Source: Chloroherpeton thalassium ATCC 35110 (GTDB lineage Bacteria; Bacteroidota; Chlorobiia; Chlorobiales; Chloroherpetonaceae). From it: 64,000 bases of DNA. This document shows, one piece after another, positions 19,101 to 26,427 of this stretch. A program made the position numbers and the translations under genes. The notes beneath the pieces are model-generated. The model was not told where the DNA came from and searched no databases. It saw nothing but the letters and a program-made list of their open reading frames with translations. Position 1 is the first letter of the stretch. Every line of letters starts with the position of its first letter. The DNA is taken from assembly GCF_000020525.1 (NCBI RefSeq), contig NC_011026.1, positions 3,144,001 to 3,208,000 on the forward strand. The letters run 5' to 3'.

Positions 19101-19507
19101 GCATTCCCATCGATGAAATTCAGGACTTCGTTTTCACCACGCCGGCAGTTCCGCTTCGCGGCTTCAACTACAATGCGCTAAATGGCAATCGCTTTGCGCT
19201 GGTTAATTTGGAACTGCGTTATCCATTTTTGCAATATTTGGCGGTTGGACCAATTCCCATTCCATTTTACTATGTGGAAGGCGTCATTTTCAACGACTTT
19301 GGCACCGCCTGGACAAACAACGACTTTCGCGGAACAGCCCGCAATGCCAATGGCGACTTGCGCCTGAACGATTTGCTTTGGGGCTACGGCTGGGGCATTC
19401 GCACCGTATTTTTCTATTTCATCCTGCGCTTCGATATGGCGTGGGCAAACGATTGGGGCGGCTCATCAAAGCCGAAATATCATGTCTCAATCGGCAGCGA
19501 TTTTTGA
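16163..19507 (+). CDS. Secreted gluzincin-like metallopeptidase fused to TolB-type propeller and C-terminal beta-barrel
   Basis: A 1114-residue protein with a signal peptide (residues 1-31, ending PSFA-Q). Residues about 40-290 form a peptidase MA-like domain with a zinc motif HELVH (in HHELVHAVIND) and a third-ligand glutamate in WFNEGIAEYES. Residues about 300-640 carry PD40/WD40-like blades, each with a WSPDGK-type motif (SPQGDKFAF, WSPDGKKIAI, WSPDGKMLCF, WSPDGQKIFF, VSPDGKTLLF). A charged, low-complexity linker rich in K, E, D (about 665-745) precedes a C-terminal domain of about 350 residues with beta-barrel strands and the RYPF motif typical of BamA/Omp85-type surface antigens. It is therefore predicted to sit in the outer membrane with its peptidase and propeller on one face. 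Substrate unknown. Similar architectures occur in Bacteroidetes. Confidence 0.88.
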   Translation: MRSFSHFKHLLFSVVFFLLAGVLLPEPSFAQYFSFGKNKVQYTTFDWKYIQSEHFDVYFSDDGKYLAEFTAEAAEAAYQSIRRSFRYDINNRISIIVYKSHNDFQQNNVIKQYLSEGIGGVTELYKNRVVLPFEGDYRNFRHVIHHELVHAVINDMIYGGSVQNAIVNNIRAQIPLWFNEGIAEYESLEWDTNSDMFVSDAILNNYMPEISGLSGYFAYRGGQSVFRYISERYGEQKIGEIMQRLRATRNVEAAFKGAIGLSVEELSKKWVHDLKVMYWPEIAQREELESDFVKLTDHKEDGSGYNTSPSISPQGDKFAFITDRNGYFDIYIGSTIKKDEFEKIVSGQDALDFEELKILTPAITWSPDGKKIAIATKAGSSDAIMLIDVESHDTKKITFNLDGIFSVDWSPDGKMLCFIGNKTYKSDVYIYDLESKTLQNLTNDVFSDSDPSWSPDGQKIFFVSDRTNHLNVKPIAVETDTSRAVRFTREETFDMTNYDYFQKDVYELSLGKSSLRRLTATSAIDESSPIVSPDGKTLLFVSDLNGIYNVYKLDLTDPGLKNTPLPEPKLEPVTNLLTGIRQISLSEDGTKLLGVGLDYAGYDIVMLRMPFQKEIEAEHLDKEGELLKTTWGTHMQEVQNQKFKDATGRTSYGEHLILPKPTIAIHYTTPAIDQSTDSTKSSAADSAQTAKDEKDKNAPYENVSIDLRNFVFDKDFVSGMDKEKEDQQKKKEPEKPKFESYLDEAGEYRVRKYKLSFTPDIVYGNAQYDALYGARGAAVFAFSDLMGDHNLTIFTNLQLDLQNSDYGLSYYYLPNRINYGLSAFHQARFLGITNDEDYVEYYRYRTYGAALITSLPLNRFKRLEFSLGFITLSKENLESDNGNERVSFLYPSLSFIHDNTLAWLYAPISGTRYGLSFSGTYGSKIQFGTLLGDYRSYFRFWDYYSFVMRFSGAYSFGKTPQKFFIGGTQNWINRKFEDDSIPIDEIQDFVFTTPAVPLRGFNYNALNGNRFALVNLELRYPFLQYLAVGPIPIPFYYVEGVIFNDFGTAWTNNDFRGTARNANGDLRLNDLLWGYGWGIRTVFFYFILRFDMAWANDWGGSSKPKYHVSIGSDF

Positions 19508-19513
19508 TTTCAG

Positions 19514-19775
19514 TTTTTATAGTAAAAGCTAAGATTAACGATAGAATAAAAATCCGTCCTCAATTGTCATGTGTCGTCCTTCGGCTACGCTACCGATGGC
19601 GAAAAAAGATCCTGGTCATTCTGAGGCTTCTTAGCCGAAGAATCCAACATGGCCGGGCGCATGGATGCTTCGCTTAAAAAGGCTCAGCATGACAATGCTC
19701 AATTTGTCATCTTGGCCGTTTATCTTTTTCCTCATCGGAAACATACCCGATCAGGATGACATGTATGTATCAGTA
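19514..19775 (+). repeat. Dispersed intergenic repeat, copy A (core 19615-19694)
   Basis: The 80-base core begins gtcattctgagg and ends ggctcagcatgaca, so its ends form an imperfect inverted repeat. Internal landmarks are agccgaagaatcc and gcatggatgcttcg. It matches copy D (core 53355-53434) at equal length with few differences, and copy E in the opposite orientation. Similarity to D continues on both sides (left ttttatagtaaa and cgctaccga; right gtttatcttttt), hence the wider limits given here. The right flank runs into the apparent N-terminal extension of the AraC-type gene. Confidence 0.8.
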
Positions 19776-19793
19776 ATTTTTGTTTTTGCTATA

Positions 19794-20654
19794 ATGATCG
19801 AGAGAAAGCAAATCAAGGAATTTATTCTTATCAAAGAGCAGCATCAGCCGACAGAGCTTGCCAATTTACAAACCAATGTGCAAGCCGAAGTCTATGCGCT
19901 TTCGCTTTATCTCAGCGGCGCGTCGCATGTTTCGAATCCGACATCTGAAGAGACGAAGTACGGCGGGCAACTTTATTCGTTTTATGCCAATCCGATTATC
20001 GAGAAGTTTGAGCATCAGGTGGAAGCCAATCAAAAATTAGAGAAAATCACGGTGCTTGTTCCTTTCGAAATGATGAACGCTTTTTCGGCTGGCGATCCTA
20101 ACATTGCGCGGCATGTGGCGGCGCTTTCCGAGTCAAGTCACGGTTATGTGAAAGGCGTGAATTATCAGCTCACGCCTCAAATTCTTGAAATTGGCCATCA
20201 AATTTTCAATCACAAATACGCAGGCTCTCTGGCCGATATGTTTTTGGAAAGTCAAGTGCTGGCCTTGCTGGTCGAGCATTTCACGCAAATCGGAAAACTG
20301 CGCAACGCCACCGGCTCGCTTTCAAATTCGGATGTAGAAAAACTGCGCAACGCCAAAGAACTTTTGCTCAGCAAATTAGAAAACCCGCCTTCGCTTATTC
20401 AGCTCGCCAAAGCCGCCAATTTGAACACATTCAAACTGAAAACCGGCTTTAAAGAACTTTTCGGAATGCCGGTTTATAAATATCTCCAAAAAGAGCGCAT
20501 GAAAAAGGCGTTTGAATTGCTGGAAGCCAAGCAAATGAATGTGCAAGAAATCGCATGGCGCGTCGGTTACAGCAGCCTCAGTTCTTTTTCAAATTCATTT
20601 CTCAAAATGTATGGCGTTCGCCCGAGCGAGATTTTGGGCGAAAAGTATAGCTAA
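19794..20654 (+). CDS. AraC/XylS family transcriptional regulator (PchR-like)
   Basis: A regulator of about 286 residues with the AraC C-terminal double helix-turn-helix: first helix pair around SLIQLAKAANLNTFKLKTGF, second around NVQEIAWRVGYSSLSSFSNS, ending YGVRPSEILGEKYS. The N-terminal part resembles PchR-type regulators, which control TonB-dependent siderophore or ligand uptake. The next gene on the same strand is a TonB receptor, so it probably controls that gene. The open frame extends upstream to 19665, but that stretch is made of the dispersed repeat (copy A and its flank). I therefore start at ATG 19794 (MIERKQIKEFILIKEQ). ATG 19761 is an alternative. Confidence 0.88.
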   Translation: MIERKQIKEFILIKEQHQPTELANLQTNVQAEVYALSLYLSGASHVSNPTSEETKYGGQLYSFYANPIIEKFEHQVEANQKLEKITVLVPFEMMNAFSAGDPNIARHVAALSESSHGYVKGVNYQLTPQILEIGHQIFNHKYAGSLADMFLESQVLALLVEHFTQIGKLRNATGSLSNSDVEKLRNAKELLLSKLENPPSLIQLAKAANLNTFKLKTGFKELFGMPVYKYLQKERMKKAFELLEAKQMNVQEIAWRVGYSSLSSFSNSFLKMYGVRPSEILGEKYS

Positions 20655-20682
20655 GCGCATAATTATTTACAGATAAATCATC

Positions 20683-20750
20683 TCATTCTGAGGCTGCCTT
20701 GCTGAAGAATCCACAAGCCCGCAGGATGGATGAAGAAGCTCAACATGACA
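20683..20750 (+). repeat. Dispersed intergenic repeat, copy B (short, diverged)
   Basis: A 68-base, shorter version of the repeat: it begins tcattctgaggc, contains ctgaagaatcc and aggatggatgaag, and ends gctcaacatgaca. It lies between the AraC-type regulator and the TonB receptor, so it may sit in the receptor's leader. Confidence 0.7.
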
Positions 20751-20867
20751 ATTTGCCACAAAAACTCCCGCTTGAACAAATCATAATCCCGTTTGGACAA
20801 ATCCGTTTGCAGCATTTCAGGCAAATTCACCCATTTGAATTTTGTCACAACGCAAATGGATTGACCT

Positions 20868-23243
20868 ATGAAAATCAAGATTTTAAGTCTGCTTTTTTGG
20901 CTCGCCGCCATGAATTTATGTTACGCGCAAAACGGGAGCATTCGTGGCCGCGTGTTTGATGCAACGAACAACGAGACGCTCGGTTTTGCCAGCGTAGGCA
21001 TTTTGAAAACCGAAAAAGGCGCGCTGTCGGATGAAGATGGAAACTACAAAATTGAAGGGCTGAAGCACGGCCTCTACAATCTTCAGGTTTCGTATGTCGG
21101 CTACGAGCGGAAAATCATCTATGAAATTCGTGTGTTTGAAACCAAGCCGACCGTTGTGGATTTCGCCTTGAAGCCCAACGCAAACGAGATTGACGAAGTG
21201 GTCGTAAAGCCAAGTTTGTTTGAAAAATCTGAAGAAACGCCGCTGTCTTCCCGCAGCTTGGGCAGCATGGAAATTGAGCGTGCACCGGGCGGCGGACGCG
21301 ACATCTCGCGCGTGGTGAATGTCTTGCCCGGCGTGGCCAGTCCGCCCGCAAGCAATCGCAACGATTTGAGCATCAGAGGCGGCAGTCCGTCGGAAAATCG
21401 GTTTTATGTGGATGGCTTTGAAGTCAGCACGATTAACCATTTCACCACGCAAGGCTCTTCGGGCGGCGTTTGGGGCGTGCTCGACGCGAACATGATTCGC
21501 GACATGAGCCTCATCACCGGCGCGTTTCCGACATTCGCGGGCAACGCGCTCAGCTCGGTTTTCGACATCAACCTGAAAGAAGGCAATCGCGAAACCAACG
21601 ATATGCAGCTAAATTTGGGCGTGATTCAATCTGGGATAAATGCAAATGGTGCAATTTCCGAAGACATTACTTACATGACCAGCGCCCGCGTCGCCGATTT
21701 CAACTTGCTTTTTTCCGATAGACCCATCATTCCGACTTTTTATGATTTCGTGGGAAAAGTGATGTTCAATTTGAACGACAAAAATCGTCTGGAATTGCTC
21801 GGCATCGGCGCACTGGACAAAATGAAAATCAACGAGGAGGAGAGCGAAAAAACGGAGGAAAATCTTTATTCGCTCGAGCGCGCTCGGAAAATTGACCAAT
21901 GGAATTATTCGGCGGGATTAAAATGGACGCACTTTTACGGCAGCGGATTTACGAATGTTTATTTGTATGAAAACACGCTTTCCAACGACATTCTTAAATA
22001 TCAGGACAACGACCCGAGCAAGCTGAAAATCATGGATTACGAATCGGACGAGACCGACTACAAGCTGCGCGTTGAAAATAAGCTCAACCGTTTCGGCTTC
22101 AATTTGGGTTTTGGCGGCGCGTATGAATTGGGCAAATACTCGGTTGAGAGCGAGCATTACCGCGTGAATAGCAACGGTTATGAGTTTATCGATTTGAATT
22201 CCTCGCTGACGGTAAATAAATATGCCGTGTTCGCAAATGTTGCCAAGCAATTGATGGATGAAAAACTTGGCGTCAATGTCGGCTTTAGAATGGACGCCAA
22301 CGATTATTCGGAAGCTTTTTCAAATCCGTTGGAGCAATTTTCGCCGCGCGTGAATTTGACTTATCAACTTAGCCCGTCGCTGCGCGCGAGTTTCAATTCT
22401 GGCATTTACTACGAAAATCCGTCCTACACGATGATGGGCTACACGGTGGCGGGCGAGCTGGTCAATCAAAGCGCGCTGAAACCGATTCGCAGCACGCATG
22501 TCATCGCCGGAATGGAATATTTGACCGACATCAACTCGTCTTTTTCTGTGGAAGGATTTTACAAGCGTTACAGCGATTATCCGTTCTCGCTGACCGACGG
22601 CATTTCTATGGCAAACAAAGGCTCGGGGTTTGGGATTTTCGGCGCTGAAGAAGTTTCGTCCGCCTCCAAAGGCCGAAGCTACGGCGTGGAATTTCTTTAT
22701 CAGCAAAAGCTTTATCACGGCTTTTACGGCATTTTCTCTTACACCTTCGTGAAAAGCGAGTTTGACAACGGCGATGGAAATTATGTACCAAGCGCGTGGG
22801 ATTACGGCAACATTGTCAATTTCACGATTGGCAAACAGTTTGGGAACAATTGGGAAGTCGGCGCGAAGTTTCTTTACAACGGCGGAACGCCTTACACGCC
22901 TTACGATGTGGCGGCCTCGTCCAAAATTGAAAATTGGGAAAAGCGCGGCAGCGGCATTTTGGATTATTCCTTGTTGAACACCGAACGCTCGGAGCCGTTT
23001 TACGAATTGGACATTCGCATTGACAAAAAGTTCTATTTCGAGAAGTGGAACTTGAATATTTATTTGGACATTCGCAATGTGCTGAACTATCAAGACGGCA
23101 ATGTCCCAGAACTGATTTTGGTGCGCGACAGCAATAATGAACCAATTGTCGATTCCAACGACAGCGAGTCGTACCAAACAAAAGTCTCAACGATAAAATC
23201 CTTCGGGATTCAGCCAAATTTTGGCATCATCATCGAGCTTTAA
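20868..23243 (+). CDS. TonB-dependent outer-membrane receptor with carboxypeptidase-regulatory-like N-terminal domain
   Basis: A 791-residue receptor. Signal peptide residues 1-20 (ending CYA-Q), then a CarboxypepD_reg-like domain (about 22-110: GSIRGRVFDATNNETLGFAS, LSDEDGNYKIEGL), a TonB-box-like segment (IDEVVV, about 106-111), a plug domain (about 125-240; SIRGGSPSENRFYVDGFEV) and a beta-barrel to the C terminus, which ends FGIQPNFGIIIEL. It imports a scarce ligand across the outer membrane using TonB energy; no SusD partner follows, so it is not a classic SusCD pair. The AraC-type regulator upstream is the likely controller. The ligand cannot be deduced from sequence. Confidence 0.93.
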   Translation: MKIKILSLLFWLAAMNLCYAQNGSIRGRVFDATNNETLGFASVGILKTEKGALSDEDGNYKIEGLKHGLYNLQVSYVGYERKIIYEIRVFETKPTVVDFALKPNANEIDEVVVKPSLFEKSEETPLSSRSLGSMEIERAPGGGRDISRVVNVLPGVASPPASNRNDLSIRGGSPSENRFYVDGFEVSTINHFTTQGSSGGVWGVLDANMIRDMSLITGAFPTFAGNALSSVFDINLKEGNRETNDMQLNLGVIQSGINANGAISEDITYMTSARVADFNLLFSDRPIIPTFYDFVGKVMFNLNDKNRLELLGIGALDKMKINEEESEKTEENLYSLERARKIDQWNYSAGLKWTHFYGSGFTNVYLYENTLSNDILKYQDNDPSKLKIMDYESDETDYKLRVENKLNRFGFNLGFGGAYELGKYSVESEHYRVNSNGYEFIDLNSSLTVNKYAVFANVAKQLMDEKLGVNVGFRMDANDYSEAFSNPLEQFSPRVNLTYQLSPSLRASFNSGIYYENPSYTMMGYTVAGELVNQSALKPIRSTHVIAGMEYLTDINSSFSVEGFYKRYSDYPFSLTDGISMANKGSGFGIFGAEEVSSASKGRSYGVEFLYQQKLYHGFYGIFSYTFVKSEFDNGDGNYVPSAWDYGNIVNFTIGKQFGNNWEVGAKFLYNGGTPYTPYDVAASSKIENWEKRGSGILDYSLLNTERSEPFYELDIRIDKKFYFEKWNLNIYLDIRNVLNYQDGNVPELILVRDSNNEPIVDSNDSESYQTKVSTIKSFGIQPNFGIIIEL

Positions 23244-23258
23244 TCTATTCAAAATCAT

Positions 23259-23327
23259 GGGCGAACGCACAGGGTCGCCCTGCAAATCACATAACACGAA
23301 TGTAGGGGCAGACCTGCGTGCCTGCCC
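23259..23327. repeat. Two short hairpin repeats after the TonB receptor gene
   Basis: Hairpin 1 has arms gggcga (23259-23264) and tcgccc (23275-23280). Hairpin 2 has arms gggcag (23306-23311) and ctgccc (23322-23327). They follow the receptor stop by 16 bases and are distinct from the gtcattctgag family. Loops are 10 bases each and no T tract follows, so they look more like REP-type elements than terminators. Confidence 0.5.
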
Positions 23328-23410
23328 GCATTTTGCTCGAATCAATTCGCATGACAAAGTTCCTGTCATTCAGACGACACTAAAAATCATTTTTCCGTTA
23401 GAACCATGCT

Positions 23411-23557
23411 ATTCTGAGCCGACAGCCGAAGAATCCACTCGCCTGATGGATGCTTCCTCCGTTCAGCATGACAAAGTTCCTGATGGATGCTTCACTCCGT
23501 TCAGCATGACAAAGTTCCTGATGGATGCTTCGCTCCGTTCAGCATGACAAAGTTCGT
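23411..23557 (+). repeat. Dispersed intergenic repeat, copy C, with threefold tandem expansion of its right half
   Basis: The left part (attctgagcc, agccgaagaatcc) matches the other copies. The right part, a 37-38-base unit beginning gatggatgcttc and ending cagcatgacaaagttc, is present three times in a row: 23445-23481, 23482-23519 and 23520-23557. The units differ at one or two positions plus a one-base length change. The array lies between the convergent receptor and methyltransferase genes. Confidence 0.8.
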
Positions 23558-23570
23558 GTCATTCAGCCCT

Positions 23571-24269
23571 TCATTTTTCCCCGCGCCGAATTTCATAGAC
23601 ATCTACCGACAAATGTTTGGGCTGCGTGGCAAGAAACACGCTTGAAACGCTCACTTGAAACTCATTTTCGCGCACCATGTGGATGAAATTCTCGGCAATT
23701 TGGCGGCGCGGGTCAGCGACAATGGCGACGCCCGTTTTGCTTAACAGCTTATCAATCGCGTTCAAAATTGGCAATTGATTGCGCCGCTCGTAAAGCACAT
23801 CTGCGGCAAAAATGAAATCATACTTTTCGCTGAGCGTCACCAAGCGCCAATCCAGCGTTTGCGCTTCGAGCGTTGCTCCGTTTAAAAGCGCATTCAAGCG
23901 AATAAAGGGAATGGCTTCTTTGGCGTAATCCGTCGCGAGCGTGTTTCCGCCCGCAAGCGCCGCCGCCACACTTACCAAGCCCACGCCTGCGCCAAGCTCG
24001 ATGCACGATTTGCCCGCAACGGGAAGTTTTTCAAAAATGTATTTGGCCAACACCATCGAAGCAGGCCAAATTTCCGCCCAATACGGCATTTGCTCGTCTT
24101 TGACAAATTCCTCGTCGGTGATTCTGTCCAACAACGCGTAGCTATCGGCCACGCTGAAAATCTTCAATTTTTTTCCGCTAACTGCATACGTTGCTTCGCT
24201 TAACTCATATTGGCTCGCCAGCTCGTGTTTAAGCGCGTCAATCGCGCTTGCTATTTTTGTCTCAGTCAT
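23571..24269 (-). CDS. Class I SAM-dependent methyltransferase, family 16-like
   Basis: A 232-residue methyltransferase. The SAM-binding motif I is IELGAGVGLVSVAAAL (about residues 93-108), the post-I acidic residue is in ATDYAKEA, and a DWR followed by IFAADVLYE matches the methyltransferase-16 (METTL21/EEF2KMT-like) family, which methylates lysines of proteins; some members were annotated as nicotinamide methyltransferases. The conserved tryptophan segment PYWAEIWPAS ahead of motif I supports this. Target unknown. It is transcribed divergently from queF. Confidence 0.85.
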   Translation of the reverse strand: MTETKIASAIDALKHELASQYELSEATYAVSGKKLKIFSVADSYALLDRITDEEFVKDEQMPYWAEIWPASMVLAKYIFEKLPVAGKSCIELGAGVGLVSVAAALAGGNTLATDYAKEAIPFIRLNALLNGATLEAQTLDWRLVTLSEKYDFIFAADVLYERRNQLPILNAIDKLLSKTGVAIVADPRRQIAENFIHMVRENEFQVSVSSVFLATQPKHLSVDVYEIRRGEK

Positions 24270-24306
24270 TTGATTCGAAAAAGAAAACTTAAATGCGTTA
24301 AATGTT

Positions 24307-24335
24307 TTGTTTAAATTTGCGCAAGTATTTATAAT
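24307..24335 (+). promoter_or_regulatory. Predicted promoter of queF
   Basis: A -35-like hexamer ttgttt at 24307-24312 and a perfect -10 hexamer tataat at 24330-24335 are separated by 17 bases, 36 bases upstream of the queF ATG. No preQ1 riboswitch is obvious in the leader. Confidence 0.5.
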
Positions 24336-24371
24336 ATTTTTTGCTTCAACCTAAAATTCTTGCTTAAGCAA

Positions 24372-24722
24372 ATGAAACCAGAGCTTTTAGAAACGTTTGA
24401 AAATCAATATCCCAATCGCGATTACACGATTGAAATCGTCAATCCTGAATTTACATCTGTTTGCCCGAAAACTGGCTTGCCCGATTTTGGAACCATCACG
24501 CTGCAATACATTCCCAACAAACTTTGCGTGGAGCTGAAATCGCTAAAATATTACTATCTCGAATTTCGCAACGCTGGCATTTTCTATGAAAACGTCACCA
24601 ACAAGATTTTGGACGATTTGGTCAAAGCCGTGAAGCCAAAGGAAATGAAAATCATCTCGGAATGGAAAGCGCGCGGCGGCATCACCACCACCGTGACAGC
24701 GTCCTACGAAGCGGAGAAATAG
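24372..24722 (+). CDS. queF: NADPH-dependent 7-cyano-7-deazaguanine (preQ0) reductase
   Basis: A 116-residue type I QueF, which reduces preQ0 to preQ1 in queuosine biosynthesis for tRNA. The catalytic cysteine is in FTSVCPKTGLPDFGTI, the conserved aspartate follows in that segment, and the QueF motif around LKSLKYYYLEFRN binds NADPH. Length matches the short, single T-fold form (about 115-165 residues). The frame opens at TTG 24360, but ATG 24372 (MKPELLETFENQ) is preferred. It converges with the glycosidase gene, ending 8 bases from it. No other queuosine genes are adjacent. Confidence 0.95.
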   Translation: MKPELLETFENQYPNRDYTIEIVNPEFTSVCPKTGLPDFGTITLQYIPNKLCVELKSLKYYYLEFRNAGIFYENVTNKILDDLVKAVKPKEMKIISEWKARGGITTTVTASYEAEK

Positions 24723-24730
24723 CGATTTCG

Positions 24731-26200
24731 TTACGGCGCGAGAATCGGCATCGACGGCTTGCTCTCGTTTCCATATCGATCGACCGCCGTCATAAAAATG
24801 ACTTCTCCAGGTTGCAATTGAAGCTGAACCTCTTTCCCCCAGAGGCGATGCAAAAATGGCCTTTTGATGGAAAAGTTCAGTTTATAAAGATTTACCCAGC
24901 GAATATCATCAGAAACATCCCAACGAATGATCGCTTTGTCGCCCGACTTTTCGCACGAAAGTTTAGCCGGCGGGGCTGGATCGAGAAGCGATTTCCACTT
25001 CATCTGAGGCACTCGCGCCTGTGTTTTAAAAAGCAACGGAATGTCTTCAATGGCGTGATATGGATAAAAAATCACGCCTTCTGCGCCAGCCTTTTCGGCC
25101 AGTTCAACCTGATGCGGCCATTCTTCTTTGATTGGCGGCTTATACATGCCAATGCCAACATACAAATGCCGAAATGGCATGTTTCCTCCCCAATCTCGCA
25201 CCAAATTTTCAAATGGCGGATTGGTTTTATTTTTCCGCCGATCCGCAGCGGTGGTTTTGCCGGTGTGAAAATAAATTTGCGGCGCTAAATAATCGCATTT
25301 TTTGCGCCGAACCCACTCGCGCGAATCCTGATAAACATCGTGATAACTTTCCATTGCGGGCACATCATCCACGCGCGTATAAACGCCAATCGGCGTGACG
25401 CCAAATTTCAAATATGGCTTACGCTGCATTAAACTATCATACAAATCGCCGACAAACTGATTGATATTTTCGCGTCGCCAATCATCCAGCGATAATTTTT
25501 TCGGATTGTATTTTTCAAACTCTTCATCATCAGGAAAATCTTTGGTTGGATAACGCAAATAATCGTCGAGCTGAATGCCGTCGATGTCGTATCGTTCGGC
25601 AAAATCCGTAATCAACCGGATCAAATGCGCCCTCACTTCAGGCAAAGCTGGATTCAAATACGCCGTTTTTTGCCACGCATTTTTGCGCGCACGCTTATCG
25701 ATCCATTCGGGATGCGCTTGCCAAATATGCGCCACGCCTTCCGACTGTGGCGTGCTATTTTTTCCATTTAAAATCATCGTGTTGAACCACGCATGAAATT
25801 CCAAGCCGTTTTCCTTGGCAAGGCTAATCGCATACGCAACCGGATCGTAATCAGGGATTACGCCCAAGCTTCCCGTTAAAACATTGCTAAATGGCTCGTA
25901 GGGCGAATAAAACAGCACATCGCCGCGAATTCTGACTTGGAAAAAAACCGCGTTCAAATTTTTCTTTTTGATGTCATGAAAAATTTCTTGCAGCGATTCT
26001 TTTTGTTTTTCGGGGTCATAAGTTTTTGGCCAATCGATGCCGTAAGCCGTCGCAATCCAAACACCGCGAAGCTGCTCGCGCTCGTCATCGCCGTTCAGAC
26101 GATTTTTTAATGGTTGAGAAAATAGCGTTGTGTGATCCAGAATAAGCAGCGCAGAAAAAATCAGGATGAACAAAGGGCTCGTCTTATTTGCTATGAACAT
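24731..26200 (-). CDS. GHL10 (DUF187) family glycosyl hydrolase-like secreted protein
   Basis: A 489-residue protein with a hydrophobic N-terminal signal sequence (MFIANKTSPLFILIFSALL). The domain begins REQLRGVWIATAYGIDWP and runs as a TIM barrel with landmarks FFQVRIRGDVLFYSPYEP, FHAWFN and a likely catalytic site in YDIDGIQLDDYLRYP; this is the GHL10/DUF187 family related to YngK/FenI. The C-terminal 90 residues resemble a fibronectin type III-like domain (DKAIIRWDVSDDIRWVNLY). The substrate is unknown, possibly cell-wall or exported polysaccharide. The longest frame starts at 26254, but the start at 26200 gives the better signal peptide. It converges with queF. Confidence 0.88.
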   Translation of the reverse strand: MFIANKTSPLFILIFSALLILDHTTLFSQPLKNRLNGDDEREQLRGVWIATAYGIDWPKTYDPEKQKESLQEIFHDIKKKNLNAVFFQVRIRGDVLFYSPYEPFSNVLTGSLGVIPDYDPVAYAISLAKENGLEFHAWFNTMILNGKNSTPQSEGVAHIWQAHPEWIDKRARKNAWQKTAYLNPALPEVRAHLIRLITDFAERYDIDGIQLDDYLRYPTKDFPDDEEFEKYNPKKLSLDDWRRENINQFVGDLYDSLMQRKPYLKFGVTPIGVYTRVDDVPAMESYHDVYQDSREWVRRKKCDYLAPQIYFHTGKTTAADRRKNKTNPPFENLVRDWGGNMPFRHLYVGIGMYKPPIKEEWPHQVELAEKAGAEGVIFYPYHAIEDIPLLFKTQARVPQMKWKSLLDPAPPAKLSCEKSGDKAIIRWDVSDDIRWVNLYKLNFSIKRPFLHRLWGKEVQLQLQPGEVIFMTAVDRYGNESKPSMPILAP

Positions 26201-26275
26201 TGGCTTGTTTTTGAAGATAAAAGTCGCGGCGATCGTTTTTTTGCAAAGGTACACAAAAGATTATAGACAAATAAA

Positions 26276-26301
26276 AAAGCGCCTCCGTTTTGAGACGCTT
26301 T
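26276..26301 (-). terminator. Hairpin terminator (second of two) after the cytochrome gene
   Basis: Arms 26276-26285 (aaagcgcctc) and 26292-26301 (gagacgcttt) pair with one mismatch around a 6-base loop. On the minus strand the stem runs into a T tract (ggcgctttttta), so it can end transcripts from the cytochrome gene before the glycosidase gene. Confidence 0.65.
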
Positions 26302-26368
26302 GAAGAAAATTATGCCTGCCAATGCCGCTGGAAAAATTCAGAAACCGGTTTCTAACCCGGAACTGCCC

Positions 26369-26414
26369 AAAAAAGCAAAGCATGATATCGCCCAATAGGA
26401 TGCTTTGCTTTTTT
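26369..26414. terminator. Bidirectional hairpin terminator after the cytochrome gene
   Basis: A perfect 14-bp inverted repeat (aaaaaagcaaagca at 26369-26382 and its complement at 26401-26414) with an 18-base loop, starting 14 bases past the cytochrome stop. T tracts lie on both strands at the stem base. Confidence 0.75.
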
Positions 26415-26427
26415 CAGGGAATATCAA

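Noticed and set aside
23445-23557. Tandem 37-38-base units as a CRISPR array
   Set aside because: The units are contiguous with no unique spacers; they are expanded copies of a dispersed repeat.
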